64,000 nt of DNA from Datisca glomerata. Taxonomy: Eukaryota > Streptophyta > Magnoliopsida > Cucurbitales > Datiscaceae. Made by a program: the position numbers and the translations under genes. The stretch lies in the NCBI GenBank assembly GCA_003255025.1, contig QANY01000280.1, positions 1 through 64,000 of the forward strand, given 5' to 3'. Positions 36,243-48,484 of this stretch are shown here, piece after piece (position 1 is the first letter of the stretch; every line of letters starts with the position of its first letter). Below the pieces are notes generated by a model that saw nothing but the letters and a program-made list of their open reading frames with translations, was not told the origin of the DNA and made no database searches.

Positions 36243-38792
36243 TGTAACGCCCTGATTCCCGAGGGCTAAACATGCTTGAAATTTCACAATTCAAATAAAA
36301 CCCTAATTTGAGGAAATCCCTAAATTGAAAACCCTAATTTTACCTTAATTTTAACGTTAAATAGCGGAAGCATAAAAATTATTTTAAAAGAATATTAACT
36401 CATTAAATTAAAATAAATAATTCATTAAACTGTAATAAAGTGAAGCACGAAAATTCATAAGACTTGAAAGATTAAACATGAATATTCATAAATTTCTGAA
36501 ATAACTGAAGTCAAACTGAAATCATAATGTTATAATTAAACTTAAAAATCATAATCATGCTTGTTATGACAGTCCCTCACTCCTGCTACTCACCATCATC
36601 TGTAAATAATCATCTATGGGGGGTGAGTATAAAAAATTCTCAGTAAGTAAATTCACATACTGATAAGTTTCACATGACGTAAATGTAAACATATAACTCA
36701 TGCAAATTTATTTCACACGTTCACTGGTCACATAAAATACTTGTAACAACACACTGATTTCATGATTAACATATAACTTGAACTTGTACTTATACATGCC
36801 AATACTTATACGTGCTTGATCATACGTACTTATACATGCCAATACTTATACGTGCTTGATCATAACAAGAATCGTTTCATAACTTGAACTTGTAACATGA
36901 ACATGACAGATTGGGTCTCCTGAAACTTGATGTCACTTAAGGTTATATGAACCTTAAGGACGCTAACATGAACATGATGAAACCCAACCGTATAACTTGA
37001 TAATATGATGTGAACAATTTGGTTACTTGATAACCAAGGGACACGACTAAGTCTACTTGTTCACTTATCACTTTTTACTTGAATTAATATTCATATTTCA
37101 CATTATCATATATAGAGTAAACATATAACTTGTTCATGAACATAAACGATATAACTAATACATGTATAACTCAAAATATAATCATACATAACATGGTAAA
37201 TAATTTCATCATAAAATGGAAAACAAATGAAACACTTGATCATAAGATTGAACATAAAGAAATAATAAAAAAATTTCACATTATATATACTACAGTTATA
37301 ACATATGAACTGAATTATTATGTAAATCCACTTACTTGGCTTCACTACGAATTAAATTCAGCAACTAATGACCTAAAATCCAAGGATCCCATATCACAAC
37401 AATTTTCATATAATATCTACAATTATTTAATTAACTAAGCAAGGTTGGGAACACGTGGAACCACATCGGGTGTAAATTATCAAGCGGTTTAAAACAGTTG
37501 AATAAGGTTCGGGTGGTCTAAACTGGTTCGATTCTGTTATTTTCGGTTGGTTTGGTCTGGTCGTGTTGAACTAGTCTGGTATGACCGGGCCGATTCGGTC
37601 TGGTCTAGTCTTTTTGAACTGGTTTATTCTGAATGAACCGGTCCGCTTCAAGAGAATGGGGAAACAGAAGAGGGAAAAAGAAACGCAACAGAGGGGGGCG
37701 AAGGAGAGAGAGATAGAATAGAGAGGGGGAGGGAGACGAAGAAGAGGGAGAGAGAGACGCAACAGATGGGGGAGATGAAGGGGAGAGAGAGAGAGAGACA
37801 GAACAGAGATGGGGAGGGATATGAAGAAGAGGGAGACAGAGACGCAACAAAGAGGGGGGAGACGAAGGAGAGGGAGAGAGAGACAGAACAAAGAGGGGGT
37901 GGAGAAGAAGGAAAGAGAGAGACAGAACAGAAAGGGGGAGCGATACGAAGAAGAGGGAGAGAAAGAGAGACACAACAGAGAGGGGGATATAAAGGAGAGA
38001 GAGACAGAACAGAGGGAGGGTGGAGATGAAGGAGAGAGAGATAGAACAGAGAGGGGAAGGGAGAGGAAGAAGAAGGAGAGAGAAAGAGAGACACAACAGA
38101 GAAGGAGGGGAAGCAAATGAGAGAGAGAGAAAGAAGGAAATCAACTTTACTGAAGATTAGGGCGGTGGCGATGACGAGGAAGCAACGACTCAACAAGCAG
38201 TGACGGAAAAGAATGTAAATTGCTGGAAATTGCAGAATATAATTTCAGTTTGATGCATCAACGTATTAATCCAAAATCTAGATTCAAAAGAGGAAGAAAA
38301 GAGAAGAAAATTGAAACGAGAAGGAAGAAGCTTACCAGGAACGAGGAACTATGGTGATGCAGCGACGACTAAAATACCAGGAATGAGGAACTACGGTGAT
38401 GCATCGACTACTAAGAAAATAGAGACGCAAGAGGAATAAGTTCACTGGAATTAAAGATAAATTTTAGAATTGGATATTTAAACATTTAGATAGAAAAATC
38501 TAGGTTTAAAGAAGGAGAAAAAGGAGAAAATTAAAAGAATAGAAAGGAAGAAGATGAACACCTACCAGGAATTAGAACACTCAAGAAGAAGATGAAATTG
38601 AAAAATGGAGAAACATAGGGTAGTTAACGCCTGGGAGAGAGGGTGGTTGTTGTTTTAGAGAAAAACAGTTACAAGGGGGTTCGTGAAAGATAAAATGAGA
38701 GAGTGGGGGAGACAGTTGAGTGTGATGCTTATATGGTGCGTGTGGGTGGCTAAAAATTACAAATCCACTCCATTAATGCTTGACGTATTACA
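36243..38792 (-). repeat. Gypsy 3' LTR (2550 bp)
   Basis: Read on the minus strand it runs from TGTAATACG at 38792 to GGGCGTTACA at 36243. It matches the other LTR over its length, with scattered differences. A purine-rich (GA) tract fills about 37660-38140. The long Ser/Leu/Pro frames in that tract are artefacts of the repeat. Confidence 0.92.
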
Positions 38793-38829
38793 TTCTTCCC
38801 TCCTTAAGAACTTTTGTCCTCGAAAGGAA

Positions 38830-39000
38830 TTTACCTTATTGAAATAACTCTGGATACTTGATATATATCTCCGCTTCTCATTCCCATATTGCTTCCTCGA
38901 CTCAATGGTTTCTCCAGAGAACCTTGACTAACTGAACCGATCTATTACAAAGAGACTGATTCCTGCGCTCTAGAATTCTGACTGGCTTTTCCTCATAAGT
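38830..39000 (-). pseudogene. Chromodomain at integrase C terminus
   Basis: After YEEKPVRILERR the frame reads VKVLWRNH, an in-frame stop, then VEEAIWE, another stop, and the end IYIKYPELF. This is the short C-terminal chromodomain of plant chromoviruses (pattern VLWRNHxVEEATWE), thought to guide integration to heterochromatin. The two stops disable it. Confidence 0.75.
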
Positions 39001-40263
39001 AAGATCATCACAAATTTGCAAAGGTTGAAAATTGATGACATGCGTTGGATCATGCACGTACTTGCGATGCATTGAGACGTGAAACACATTATGAACACCT
39101 AAAAGAGCTGGTGGTAAAGTGAGCCGGTAGGCCAAAGGACCGATACGATCCAAAATCTCAAAAGGGCCAATAAACTTGGGGCTCAGCTTCCCCTTGCGAC
39201 CAAAATGCATAACTCCCTTCATTGGGGCAACCTTGAGAAACACATGATCACCCACTTCAAATTCGAGATCCTTCCTCCTGACATTTGCGTAACTCTTTTG
39301 CTTACTCTGAGCGATCTTCATTTTATCTCTAGTTTTCTGAATAGCTTCATTTGTAGAATGAACGAAATCAGGGCCCAAAAGCTTCCATTCGCTAACTTCA
39401 TCGCAGTGAACTGGCGACCGACATTTTTTTCCATGAAGCGCCTCAAACGGAGCCATACCAATCATCATCCGGTAACTGTTATTGTGAGCAAACTCGACGA
39501 GTGCCAAGTGCGCGTCCCAACTGCTAGAGAAATCTAAGAAATAAGCTTGAAGCATATCTTCCAACGTTTGAATCGTTCGCTCAGATTGGCCATCAGATTG
39601 CGGATGAAAAGTTGTACTAAAGTTTAACTGAGTACCCAAAGCTCTCTATAAACTCTACCAAAAATTTGACGTGAACCACGGATCCCGATCTAATACTATA
39701 AACACTAGAACCCCATGAAGTGGAACAATCTCTCGAATATACAATCGAGCCCAATCCTCAACTGAAAATGTAGTCTTTCCAGGCAAAAAGTGTGCAGACT
39801 TGGTGAGACGATCTATCACAACCCAAATGGAGTTAAAACCTTTTACCATCCTCGGTAGCCCCAAAACGAAATCCATTGCCACATGCTCCCATTTCCATTT
39901 AGGAATACTTAAAGGTTGCAAGACCCCAGATGGTCGTTGTCTCTGTGCCTTGATCTGCTGATACACCAAACACTTACTAACGAACTCAGTGACGTCACGC
40001 TTCATATCGTTCCACCAATAATGTAATTTCATATCATGATACATCTTAGTACTGCCAGGGTGCACAATGTATGGTGAACTATGAGCCTCCGTGAGTAATT
40101 CCTGCCTAATGACTGCATCTTTCAGAACACAAACCCTCTCATGAAAGCAAAAGCTGTAATCGTTACTAACATCAAACCCTTGTCCTTTGTCCGAACCCAC
40201 TTTGTTACGAATCAAAAGTAACTCAGAATCTGATTTATGTGCATCGATAATATGTTGTTGCAA
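39000..40263 (-). pseudogene. Gypsy integrase remnant
   Basis: The H2C2 zinc-binding part (VHPGSTKMYHDM then KCLVYQQIK) has Tyr in place of the last Cys. The DDE core is visible: MDFVLGLPR for the first Asp, VLDRDPWFTSNFW for the second, and DGQSERTIQTLEDML for the Glu. Two stops near 39640-39655 divide it. The C-terminal part has GPFEILDRIGPLAYRL, the GPY/F module. Confidence 0.88.
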
Positions 40264-40947
40264 TTATGGTTGAACTGTGAGCTGAGCTAATTGTGTTGTA
40301 GTATCTTTTAGCAAAACCAGAATCTCGGTACATTCAGAATCCTCCAAGAGATGCTCTTGAGACATAATAAGAGTTGCTGCATGGGCTGATTTTTGACTTA
40401 AGGCATCAACCACTTCGTTTGCGTTTCCTGGGTAATAAATGATCTCGCAGTCATAATCCTTCACCAATTCCAACCAACGGTGTTGCCTCATGTTAAGCTC
40501 TCTCTGAGTGAAAAAGTACTTAAAACTCTTATGATCTGTGTAAATCTGACACTAACAACCATACAAGTAATGTCTCCAGATCTTGAGGGTAAATACAACT
40601 ATAGCCAACTCTAAATCATGTGTAGGGTAATTTTGTTCATAAGGCTTAAGCTGACGAGAGGCATATGCTATGACCTTCCCCTGTTGCATCAAAACACAAC
40701 CTAATCCTCTCTTGGAAGCATAATTGTAAATCACAAAGTCATTCTTACTATCTGGAATGGTCAACACGGGTGTTGTCACTAAATTTTGTTTAAGTTTCTG
40801 AAAACATTTCTCACACTCAGCCGTCCAAGTAAAGGTGACACTCTTCCCGGTCAACTGAGTAAGTGGAACAACAATCTTTGTAAAACCCTCAACGAACCTC
40901 CTATAATATCCCGCTAAACCCAAAAAAACTATGAACTTCCCCAACAT
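40264..40947 (-). pseudogene. Gypsy RNase H remnant
   Basis: Connection and RNase H region with [18 protein letters not shown], then [34 protein letters not shown], and after a stop near 40555 the tail with VKDYDCEIIYYPGNANEVVD. The family pattern is clear. At least one stop interrupts it. Confidence 0.85.
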
Positions 40948-40971
40948 TTACCGGTGGAGGCTCGTTAACCA

Positions 40972-41585
40972 CTACTTTGATCTTAGACGGATCGACTGAG
41001 ATTCCATCTCGAGATACCACATGACCAAGTAATGATACTTGTTGAAGCCAAAACTCACACTTCTGAAATTTAGCATATAATTGGGCTTCCTTAATGCTTG
41101 CAAAACAATCTTGAGGTGATCCATATGCTCAGTCTCTGATCTAGAATACACCAGAATATCATCGATGAAGACGATCAAAAAAGAATCCTAAACTCTTTAA
41201 ACACCTTGTTCATCAAATCCATAAAGGTTGTCAGGGTATTAGTTAATCCAAAAGAGATCACTACAAACTCATAATGGCCGTAACGAGTGCGAAACGTTGT
41301 ATTAGGAATATCCTCATCTCGAATCTTGAGCTGATGGTATCCTGATCTTAAATCAATCTTAGAGAATACCGATGCTCCCTGAAGTTGATCAAAAAAATCC
41401 CCAATACACAGTAACGGATACCTATTCTTGATAGTGACTTTATTTAACTCCCGGTAATCAATGCATAGCCTCATTGATCCATCTTTCTTTTTACCAAATA
41501 ATAATGGAGCACCCCAAGGTGAAACACTAGGTCTAATGAAACTCTTACCCAGTAATTCTTGAAGTTGGTCCTTAAGTTCCTTCAA
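40972..41585 (-). pseudogene. Gypsy reverse transcriptase remnant
   Basis: Fingers and palm are read from 41585: [58 protein letters not shown] frame change at about 41178 leads to the catalytic FIDDILVYSRSE. The two Asp residues of the YxDD-type site are intact, but the frameshift would prevent a full protein. Confidence 0.9.
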
Positions 41586-41599
41586 CTATACATGAGCCA

Positions 41600-42436
41600 T
41601 ACGATACGGAGCTTTGGATATAGGAGCAGTGTCTGGTACCAACTCAATACGAAAATATGTCTCCCGAAGAGGAGAAAGTCATGGCAAATTATCGGGAAAG
41701 ACATCCAAAAATTCAGAAACTACTAGAACTGATCCAATATCCACATTGGTCTTAGTTGTATCCATAATAGAAGCTAAGTAACCCCAGTTACCACGATCAA
41801 GTAGGTGTTGTGCCCGTAAAGTAGATATGACCTTCGGTATAGGCCGTTGCTCAGATCCCATAAACTTAAAACTAGGTCTGCCCGGAGGTAGGAATCGAAC
41901 TTCCTTTTGATAACAGTCTATGTTGGCATAGTTAGCAGCCAACCAGTCCATCCCTGGAATTACGTCAAAATCATGCATACCTAGGACTATAAGCTTAGCA
42001 TTCATAACACGATTTGATATCATCACTGAACAACTCTATATCGCCTTATTAGCCAGGAGAGAAGCTCTGGATGGTGTAGTAACACATAACTCAAAACACA
42101 ATGGCACAACAGACAAAAATGCATGAGTCATAAATGAAGCAGATATAAAGAATGCGTGGACCCGGAATCAATTAATGTAAAAGATGAATGTCCTAGTACA
42201 AGTAATGTACCTGCCACAACTGCATCTGACTGCTCAGCTTCCTGACGAGTTAATGCGAAAACTTTCCCTTTAGCTCTACCACTTGCAGCATTACTAGGCT
42301 GCCCTTGAGCAAGCAAAAGGCACTGTCTGAGGTAATGTCCAATCTTCCCATGCTTAAAACAAGCATTGTTCACCTTAAAGCATTGACCCTCATGGTGCTT
42401 GTTACATGTAGCACATAAGGGATTTGATTTGATCAT
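41600..42436 (-). pseudogene. Gypsy zinc knuckle and aspartic protease remnant
   Basis: Downstream of gag the knuckle reads CFKHGKIGHYLRQC: the second Cys of CX2CX4HX4C is His. The protease follows with FTLIDSGSTHS, keeping the catalytic Asp-Ser-Gly, then a stop, and HDFDVIPGMDWLAANYANID in the next frame piece. Stops at about 42130-42030 break it. Confidence 0.85.
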
Positions 42437-43215
42437 CTGCCTTTTCTCTTTCCATGAAATGATTGCTTTGACTGTGGTGGTGCACGTGGAGGAAGATTCT
42501 GTTCCATCAATAAAGCTTCCTCAACCACCGCTGCGTAGGTGGTATGCATACGGAGTGACACTGATCCCTTAATCTCTGGATGCAGTCCTCTTTCAAAAGT
42601 TCGTGTCTTCTTTATCTCACTATCCACATAGTGCGGGGCGTACCGAGACAATTCTTCAAACTTCTGCTCGTATTCAGCTACACTCATAACTCTTGCGCAA
42701 GTCTGAGGAATTTGGCCTCCTTCTCTGTCCTAACCGTGATAGGAAAATATTTCTCAAAGAATAGTTCCTTGAAACAATCACATGTCACTAGATTACGATC
42801 GATGTCATGAACTATCCGTATGAGCTCCCACCATTTTTTAGCCTTCCACGTCAGCATAAATGTTGCACAAACAACCTGTTGAATATCAAAATACGGCATA
42901 AATTGGAAGATCTGCTCCAGTCTTGCAATCCATTCGTCAGCTAGCAGTGGATCGGACGAGTGACCGTCAAATTCAGGTGGTTTCAGCCTCCCGAATGTCT
43001 GGATCAACTGATGCATATTAACCTCCATCGTCTATTGCTGAGCTGGGCGAGCCGTAACTGTCTGTCGTAACAACTCCAAAAGTTCTTGAAACATATCCAT
43101 CAAGGGTTAGCAGTAGGATCAACTGGTGCATGATTGTTGTTGTTCGTTGTAGGGGCGCCATCGCACTACTACCTATAAACCCACGACTTACCAATGTATC
43201 GCGCAAATATAACAT
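42433..43215 (-). pseudogene. Gypsy gag remnant
   Basis: The capsid region is read in two frames: PPEFDGHSSDPLLADEWIAR and LTWKAKKWWELI in 43028-42684, then AEYEQKFEELSRYAPHYVDS and RTFERGLHPEIKG in 42687-42433. A frameshift joins them at about 42685. The N-terminal part upstream (43215-43018) is in a third frame. Confidence 0.85.
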
Positions 43216-43392
43216 AAACGCAATTCAAACATGCCATAATGAAACAAAACACATCATACTCGATCAATAATTAAAACACATATAATATGCGTACCTGACT
43301 TGTAAGATGAGGGAGGAGCAGAGTGAGTCACATGCCATATCTTTCACTTAGAAAAGTCTACAGAATCTAAAACTATGGCTCTAATACCAAAC

Positions 43393-45812
43393 TGTAACGC
43401 CCCAATTCCCAAAGGTTAAACATGCTTGAAATTTTACAATTCAATAATTCTCAATTCAAATAAAACCCTAATTTGAGGAAATCCCCAAATTGAAAAATCT
43501 AATTTATCCCTAATTTTAACGTTAAATAGCGGAAGCATAAAAATTATTTTAAAAGAATATTAACTTATTAAACTGAAATAAATGATTCATTAAACTGTAA
43601 TAAAGTGAATCATGAAAATCCATAAAACATGAAAGATTAAACATGAATATTCATAAATTTCTAAAATAACTGAAATCAAACTGAAGTCATAATGTTATAA
43701 TTAAACTTAGAAATCATAATCATGCTTGTTATGACAGTCCCTCACTCCTGCTGCTCACCATCATATGCAACACAATCATCTATGGGAGAGTGAATATTAA
43801 AAATACTCAGTACGTAAATTCACATACTAATAAGTTTCACATGACATAAATGTAAACATTTAACTCATGTAAATTTATTTCACACGTTCACTGGTCATAT
43901 AAAATACTTGTAACAACACACTAATTTCATGATTAACATATAACTTGAACTTGTACTTATACATGCCAATACTTATACTTGCTTGATCATAACTCGATTA
44001 ATAACCTAACCAGAACTGTTTACAACTTAAACTTGAACTTGTAACATGAACGTGAACATGACAGATTAGGTGTCTTAAAACTTGATGTCACTTAAGGTTA
44101 TCTAAACCTTAAGGACGCTAACATGAACATGATGACACCCAACCATATAACTTGATAACATGATGTGAACAATTTGGTTACTTGATAACCAAGGGACACG
44201 ACTAAATCTACTTCTTGTTCACTTATCACTTTTTACTTGAATTAATATTCATATTTCACGTTATCACATATACATGAGTAAACATATAACTTGTTCATAA
44301 ACATAAACGATATAACTAATACATGTATAACTCAAAATATAATCATACATAACATGGTAAATAATTTCATCATAATATGGAAAACAAATAAAACACTTAA
44401 TCATAAGATTGAACATAAAGAAATAATAAAACAATTTCACATTATATATTCTACACTTATAACATATGAACCGAATTATTATATAAATTCACTTACTTGG
44501 ATTCGTTACGAATTAAATTCAGCAACTAATGACCTGAAATCCAAGGATCCCAGATCACAACAAATTCATATAATATCTACAATTATTTAATTAACTAACC
44601 GAGGTTGGGAACAGGTGGAAATCACATCGGGTGTAAATTATCAAGCGGTTTAAAATGGTTCAACAAGGTTCGGGTGGTTTGAACTGGTTCAGTTCTGCTG
44701 TTTTGGGTCGGGTCAGTCTGGTCGGGTTGAACTGGTCTTGTCTGACCAGGTCGGTTCGGTCTGGTATGGTCTGACTGAACCGGTTTAGCCTGGTCTTGTC
44801 TGAATGAACCGGTCCAAGAGAAGGGGGAAATAGAAAAGGGAGACGAAGAAGAGAGAGAGAGATGCAACAGAGGGGGGAGACGAAGGGGAGAGAGAGACAG
44901 AACAGAGAGGGGGTGGAGACGAAGGTGAGAGAGAGACAGAACAGAGAGGGGGAGGGAGACGAAGAAGATGGAGAGAGAGAGAGATGCAACAGAGAGGGGG
45001 AGACGAAGGAGAGAGAGAGAGACAGAATAGAGAGGGGGAGGGAGATGAATGAGAGAGAGAGAGAGACAGAACAGAGAGGGGGAGGGAGACAAATAAGATG
45101 GAGAGAGAGAGAGACGCAATAGAGAGGGAGGGGAAGATTAAGGAGACAGAGAAATAAGGAAATCAACTTTATCGATGATGAAGACGGCGGCGATGATGAT
45201 GAAGCAAAGACTCAACAAGAAGTGACGGAAAAGAATGTAGATTGCTGGAAATTGGAGAATGGAATTTCAGTTTGATGCATCAACGTATTAATCCAAAATC
45301 TAGATTCAAAAGAGGAAGAAAAGAGAAGAAAATTGAAACGAGAAGAAAGAAGCATACCTGGAACGAAGAACTACGGTGATGCAGCGACGAATAAAATACC
45401 AGGAATGAGGAACTATGGTGATGCAGCGACGACTAAAAAAATAGAGACGCAAGAGGAACAAGTTCACTGGAATTTAAGAAAAATTTCAGAATTGGATATT
45501 TCAACATTTAGATAGAAAAATCTAGGTTTAAAGAAGGAGAAAAAGGAGAAAAGGGAAAGAAAAGAAAGAAAGAAGATGAACATCTACCAGGAATTAGAAC
45601 ACTGAAGAAGAAGATGAAATTGAAAATGGAGAAACAGATGGCAGTTAACGTCTGGAGAGAGGGTGGTTGCTATTTTAGAGAGAAACAGTTACAAGGGGGT
45701 TCGTGAAAGATAAAATGAGAGAGTGGGTGAGACAATTGAGTGTGATGCTTATATGGTCTGTGTGGGTGACTAAAAATTACAAATCTACTCCCTTAATGCT
45801 TTGGGTATTAAA
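43393..45812 (-). repeat. Gypsy 5' LTR (2420 bp)
   Basis: The partner of 36243-38792. Its outer end at 45806-45812 reads TATTAAA where the other LTR has TATTACA, so one terminal base has mutated. Its GA-rich tract (about 44820-45150) is some 130 bp shorter than that of the other LTR, which accounts for the length difference. Confidence 0.92.
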
Positions 45813-46646
45813 ATCTCATTATCATTCAAGAAGTCTCACTTCCTTGTAACCCTTTACCAAGGTCCAGTCCCATTTTCAAATTTCAAATTTTAATTAAAAT
45901 TAATTTTTACTTTGATAAATAATTACCAAGTAAATTAATCAATTGATTTATTTAAAAAATAATTTACAAAATAAATACTAATTAATCAGTGTTGAAAAAT
46001 TATCAAATTAAATAAATTTAAGTTTTGGGACTGAAATGGGCTCGGGATCAAATCACAAGTCCCTGTGAATCATTTAGGCTAAACAACCCTTGCTCAGTCC
46101 AAAACTTCAACAGGCTTGGTAGGTCTGCACCGGCCCATGGCTCAACATGGTCTTAGGAGCGCTAGGACCTCCAAAACCCTAAGGTTTCCAAAACCCTATT
46201 GTCATCCCCTAGGGTTCCCTTAACCTTAGTGACGGTGCGGCAATGCGACAGCATCGACTGACGACAGTGACGACTGCAGCGATGAACGGCAACGACACGG
46301 CAACGCGAGCCAACGGGGGTGACGACGATGGACGGCAAGGTGAATGGAGGCGCGCGGTGGACGTAGTTCCTCAGGATGCGCATGATGACGGATTTACATG
46401 GAGTTTAATGACACAACTCTTGAAAAATTAAATTAAATTAAATCTTATGCCACAATTTTGGCGTACATCAATTCTAAAACAAAAAAATAACACCTAGAGT
46501 CAATCGATCGGGATCTATTCATAAAACACATTCAAACAAGCTATGAATTTACCATACAAAAATATAGTCAATATCATCATATTCATCCATGCATACATTT
46601 AAATACAGAATATGCATATTCAAAAAATCATAGGTTTGATACCAAT
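45813..46646 (-). mobile_element. Copia leader, outer part, with primer-binding site
   Basis: The minus strand starts next to the 5' LTR with the primer-binding site TTGGTATCAAACC (about 46646-46633), followed by about 800 bases of leader that continue to the gypsy insertion point. The block GGTTACAAGGAAGTGAGACT near 45830 is a typical copia-leader piece and would join directly to the leader at 36242. Short frames here, on both strands in the GC-rich 46160-46430 part, are not considered genes. Confidence 0.7.
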
Positions 46647-47495
46647 TGTTTGATCGGGTTTTAGATTTTGTAGAAAATTAATGAACCATGACTGATACAT
46701 GGGCGGAATATCAAAACTTTTTGTACAAACTTCTAATCTAATTAAACACAAAACCAACCAATGAAGATGCATTATTGTATAAATGTATCGAGAAGAGATA
46801 AAAACTATTTATACATTTTCTTGTAATGAAGAAATTCAGATTTGGCGGGATCCAATTCTCTATCTCGCGTTCCTCGTTCCTAAGATTCAGAGATATTGTA
46901 ATTGATCTTCGCACCGACAACCACTCATTATAATCAGAAGTATATCTCTCAAATATAATAGTAGGAATTGAGTGTGGGCTCTTAAAAATAACTCTGGAAG
47001 AGAATAAAATTTTATCTCTTCCCCTATAAATTTCGGCTGTAACAGTAGGGATAGGGAGAGAGAAACTTTTTCCTGCTCTGATTAACACACTTAAGTCAGG
47101 TTAAATAAACGACTTTACTCTAAACTAATTGGTTGCTGGTTTATTCAACGTGTTTCATAATATGTCTAAGTCAACCGTTAAAGTCTCCACTCATATGCTC
47201 TGAGACCGGCATCATTTAGTACAACCTAACAGTCACAATTAGATTCATTTGTCCAGTCAATCATAAGACTGTGAATAACATTCTGAACAATCTCAGAAGA
47301 ATTTGTCTGAAAGATCGTACGGTCCTTACTCTTCTTTCATTGATAATAGTCCAAGGACTTAAATAAATTACAAACACACTTTAATTCAAGAAAACTTTCA
47401 TTCATTCATAAAATTCAGAATACATAAATGTCTCAGAAATAATTGTTTACTCATAAATAGTTATTACACACTAATTTGTGGACATAATTCCAACA
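46647..47495 (-). repeat. Copia 5' LTR with internal deletion
   Basis: Ends are TGTTGGAATTATG at 47495 and GATCAAACA at 46647 on the minus strand. Compared with the 3' LTR it lacks about 1 kb, the part matching 28296-29313, with the break near 47100-47110. The outer flank from 47496 is not LTR sequence. Confidence 0.8.
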
Positions 47496-47639
47496 TTATA
47501 AGGATTTGAACTTGGTCTTGGCATGTATTTTAAAGCATAATTGCATAGTTAATGCGGGTAGAGACTATATATAGTGTAGAATTTAGTTGTACTTGTGTAT
47601 GTAATGTATTTACGTGGTCTATGAAATTTCTTGTGTATC

Positions 47640-48484
47640 ATTACAAAGTTCAACACAAGTATATTAATGTTCATACAAAATATAATACACATAAACTGGT
47701 TTGTATAAATTGTGTTGTATGTATTGAACATGTCGTATGTCCATTATTCATATTTGGGTGGTTTATGATGGAGAATGGGTTCGGGAAAGGACAACATATT
47801 TTTTCAATGGCAAAGAAAGCATATATCTTTATGGTTTCACTAGATTGTAAATACCATGTCTTATGTAGAAAGATACATGATACATTAAACTTAGATCAGC
47901 GGGAGAAGGAAATCACTATGAAGTTTTCACATAAATCTCATGTGCGAACCCTTCCCTAAAAAATCTGTAATGATGAAGATGTTAGTTTTTTAATACATGA
48001 GAACAATTCCTATGCTTGCTCAAGAGCTTTGACTGTTAATTGCGTTGATACATCATTCGACGAATAGGTCAACAACTTAACAATGAATGACTTTGGAGAA
48101 CCATCCTCAACTGATGATATTGAGAAAGACAATGTCTATTGTAGTAAGAAAGAGTTATAAAGACTTATTGGATTTATGGCCATACAAGATAGCTTTCAGT
48201 TCAAAATGACAAAGTCCAAAAAAGAATATTTTAGTCCTCGATTGTGTGGGCGAGGACTGTAAATAGAGATTAAGGGCGACGGAACTCAAAGACGTTGATT
48301 TCTTTAGGGTAAGAAAAAATATTTATACCCATACTTGCTCCTTCGACATCTTCAAGCATGACCACCATCAAGCAAGCTCTTCATTGATTGTAAATTTCAT
48401 TAGATACAAATACGAAGGAGTTGGAAGGATATATGGGTCGAAGGATATAATTGATGATGTTAGGAGACAACTTATTGTGAACAT
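47640..48484 (+). pseudogene. MuDR-type transposase, N-terminal part (MULE)
   Basis: This is the first part of a Mutator-like transposase. After a weakly conserved start, an acidic region follows (CNDEDVSFLIHENNSYACS, 47970-48030). The DNA-binding domain begins near 48195 with FQFKMTKSKKEYF and, after a frameshift at about 48260, shows LRATELKDVDFFRVRKNIYT, HTCSFDIFKHDHHQASS and YKYEGVGRIYGSKDIIDDVR. The reading breaks at 48484 at the solo LTR and resumes at 50372. Several stops show that it is dead. Confidence 0.85.

Larger units (their letters stand above)
36243..45812 (-). mobile_element. Ty3/gypsy element with chromodomain (Tekay/Del-like), structurally complete, coding-dead
   Basis: This 9570-bp element has LTRs at both ends and a perfect ATCTC target-site duplication (36238-36242 and 45813-45817). 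On the minus strand the 5' LTR is 45812-43393. The primer-binding site TTTGGTATTAGAGCC is at about 43391-43377 and resembles the initiator tRNA-Met complement TGGTATCAGAGCC. Next come gag, protease, RT, RNase H, integrase and a chromodomain, then a polypurine tract (AAGGAGGGAAGAA) directly before the 3' LTR at 38792-36243. Order and chromodomain place it among chromoviruses, and size and LTR length suit Tekay. Stops and frameshifts cut every domain. It inserted into the leader of the copia element, so it is younger than that element. Confidence 0.92.
27850..47495 (-). mobile_element. Ty1/copia retrotransposon, split by two later insertions
   Basis: This old minus-strand element has a 3' LTR at about 27850-29699, a decayed internal region at 29700-35237, more leader at about 45818-46646, and a 5' LTR at 46647-47495. 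The primer-binding site is minus-strand TTGGTATCAAACC, next to the 5' LTR. The leader is cut by a gypsy element (36243-45812) and a foldback element (about 35238-36208). Without these the element would be about 9 kb, a normal size for copia elements with 1.8-kb LTRs. All enzymes are broken. I could not find its own target-site duplication. The lineage may be Angela or Tork-like, which is a guess from LTR length. Confidence 0.8.

Noticed and set aside
37571..38196. Long Ser/Leu/Pro-rich frames of about 180 codons in three phases, and Arg/Glu-rich frames on the other strand
   Set aside because: They lie in the GA-rich tract of a gypsy LTR and exist in all phases, which is a low-complexity artefact. 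The same holds for 44622-45166.
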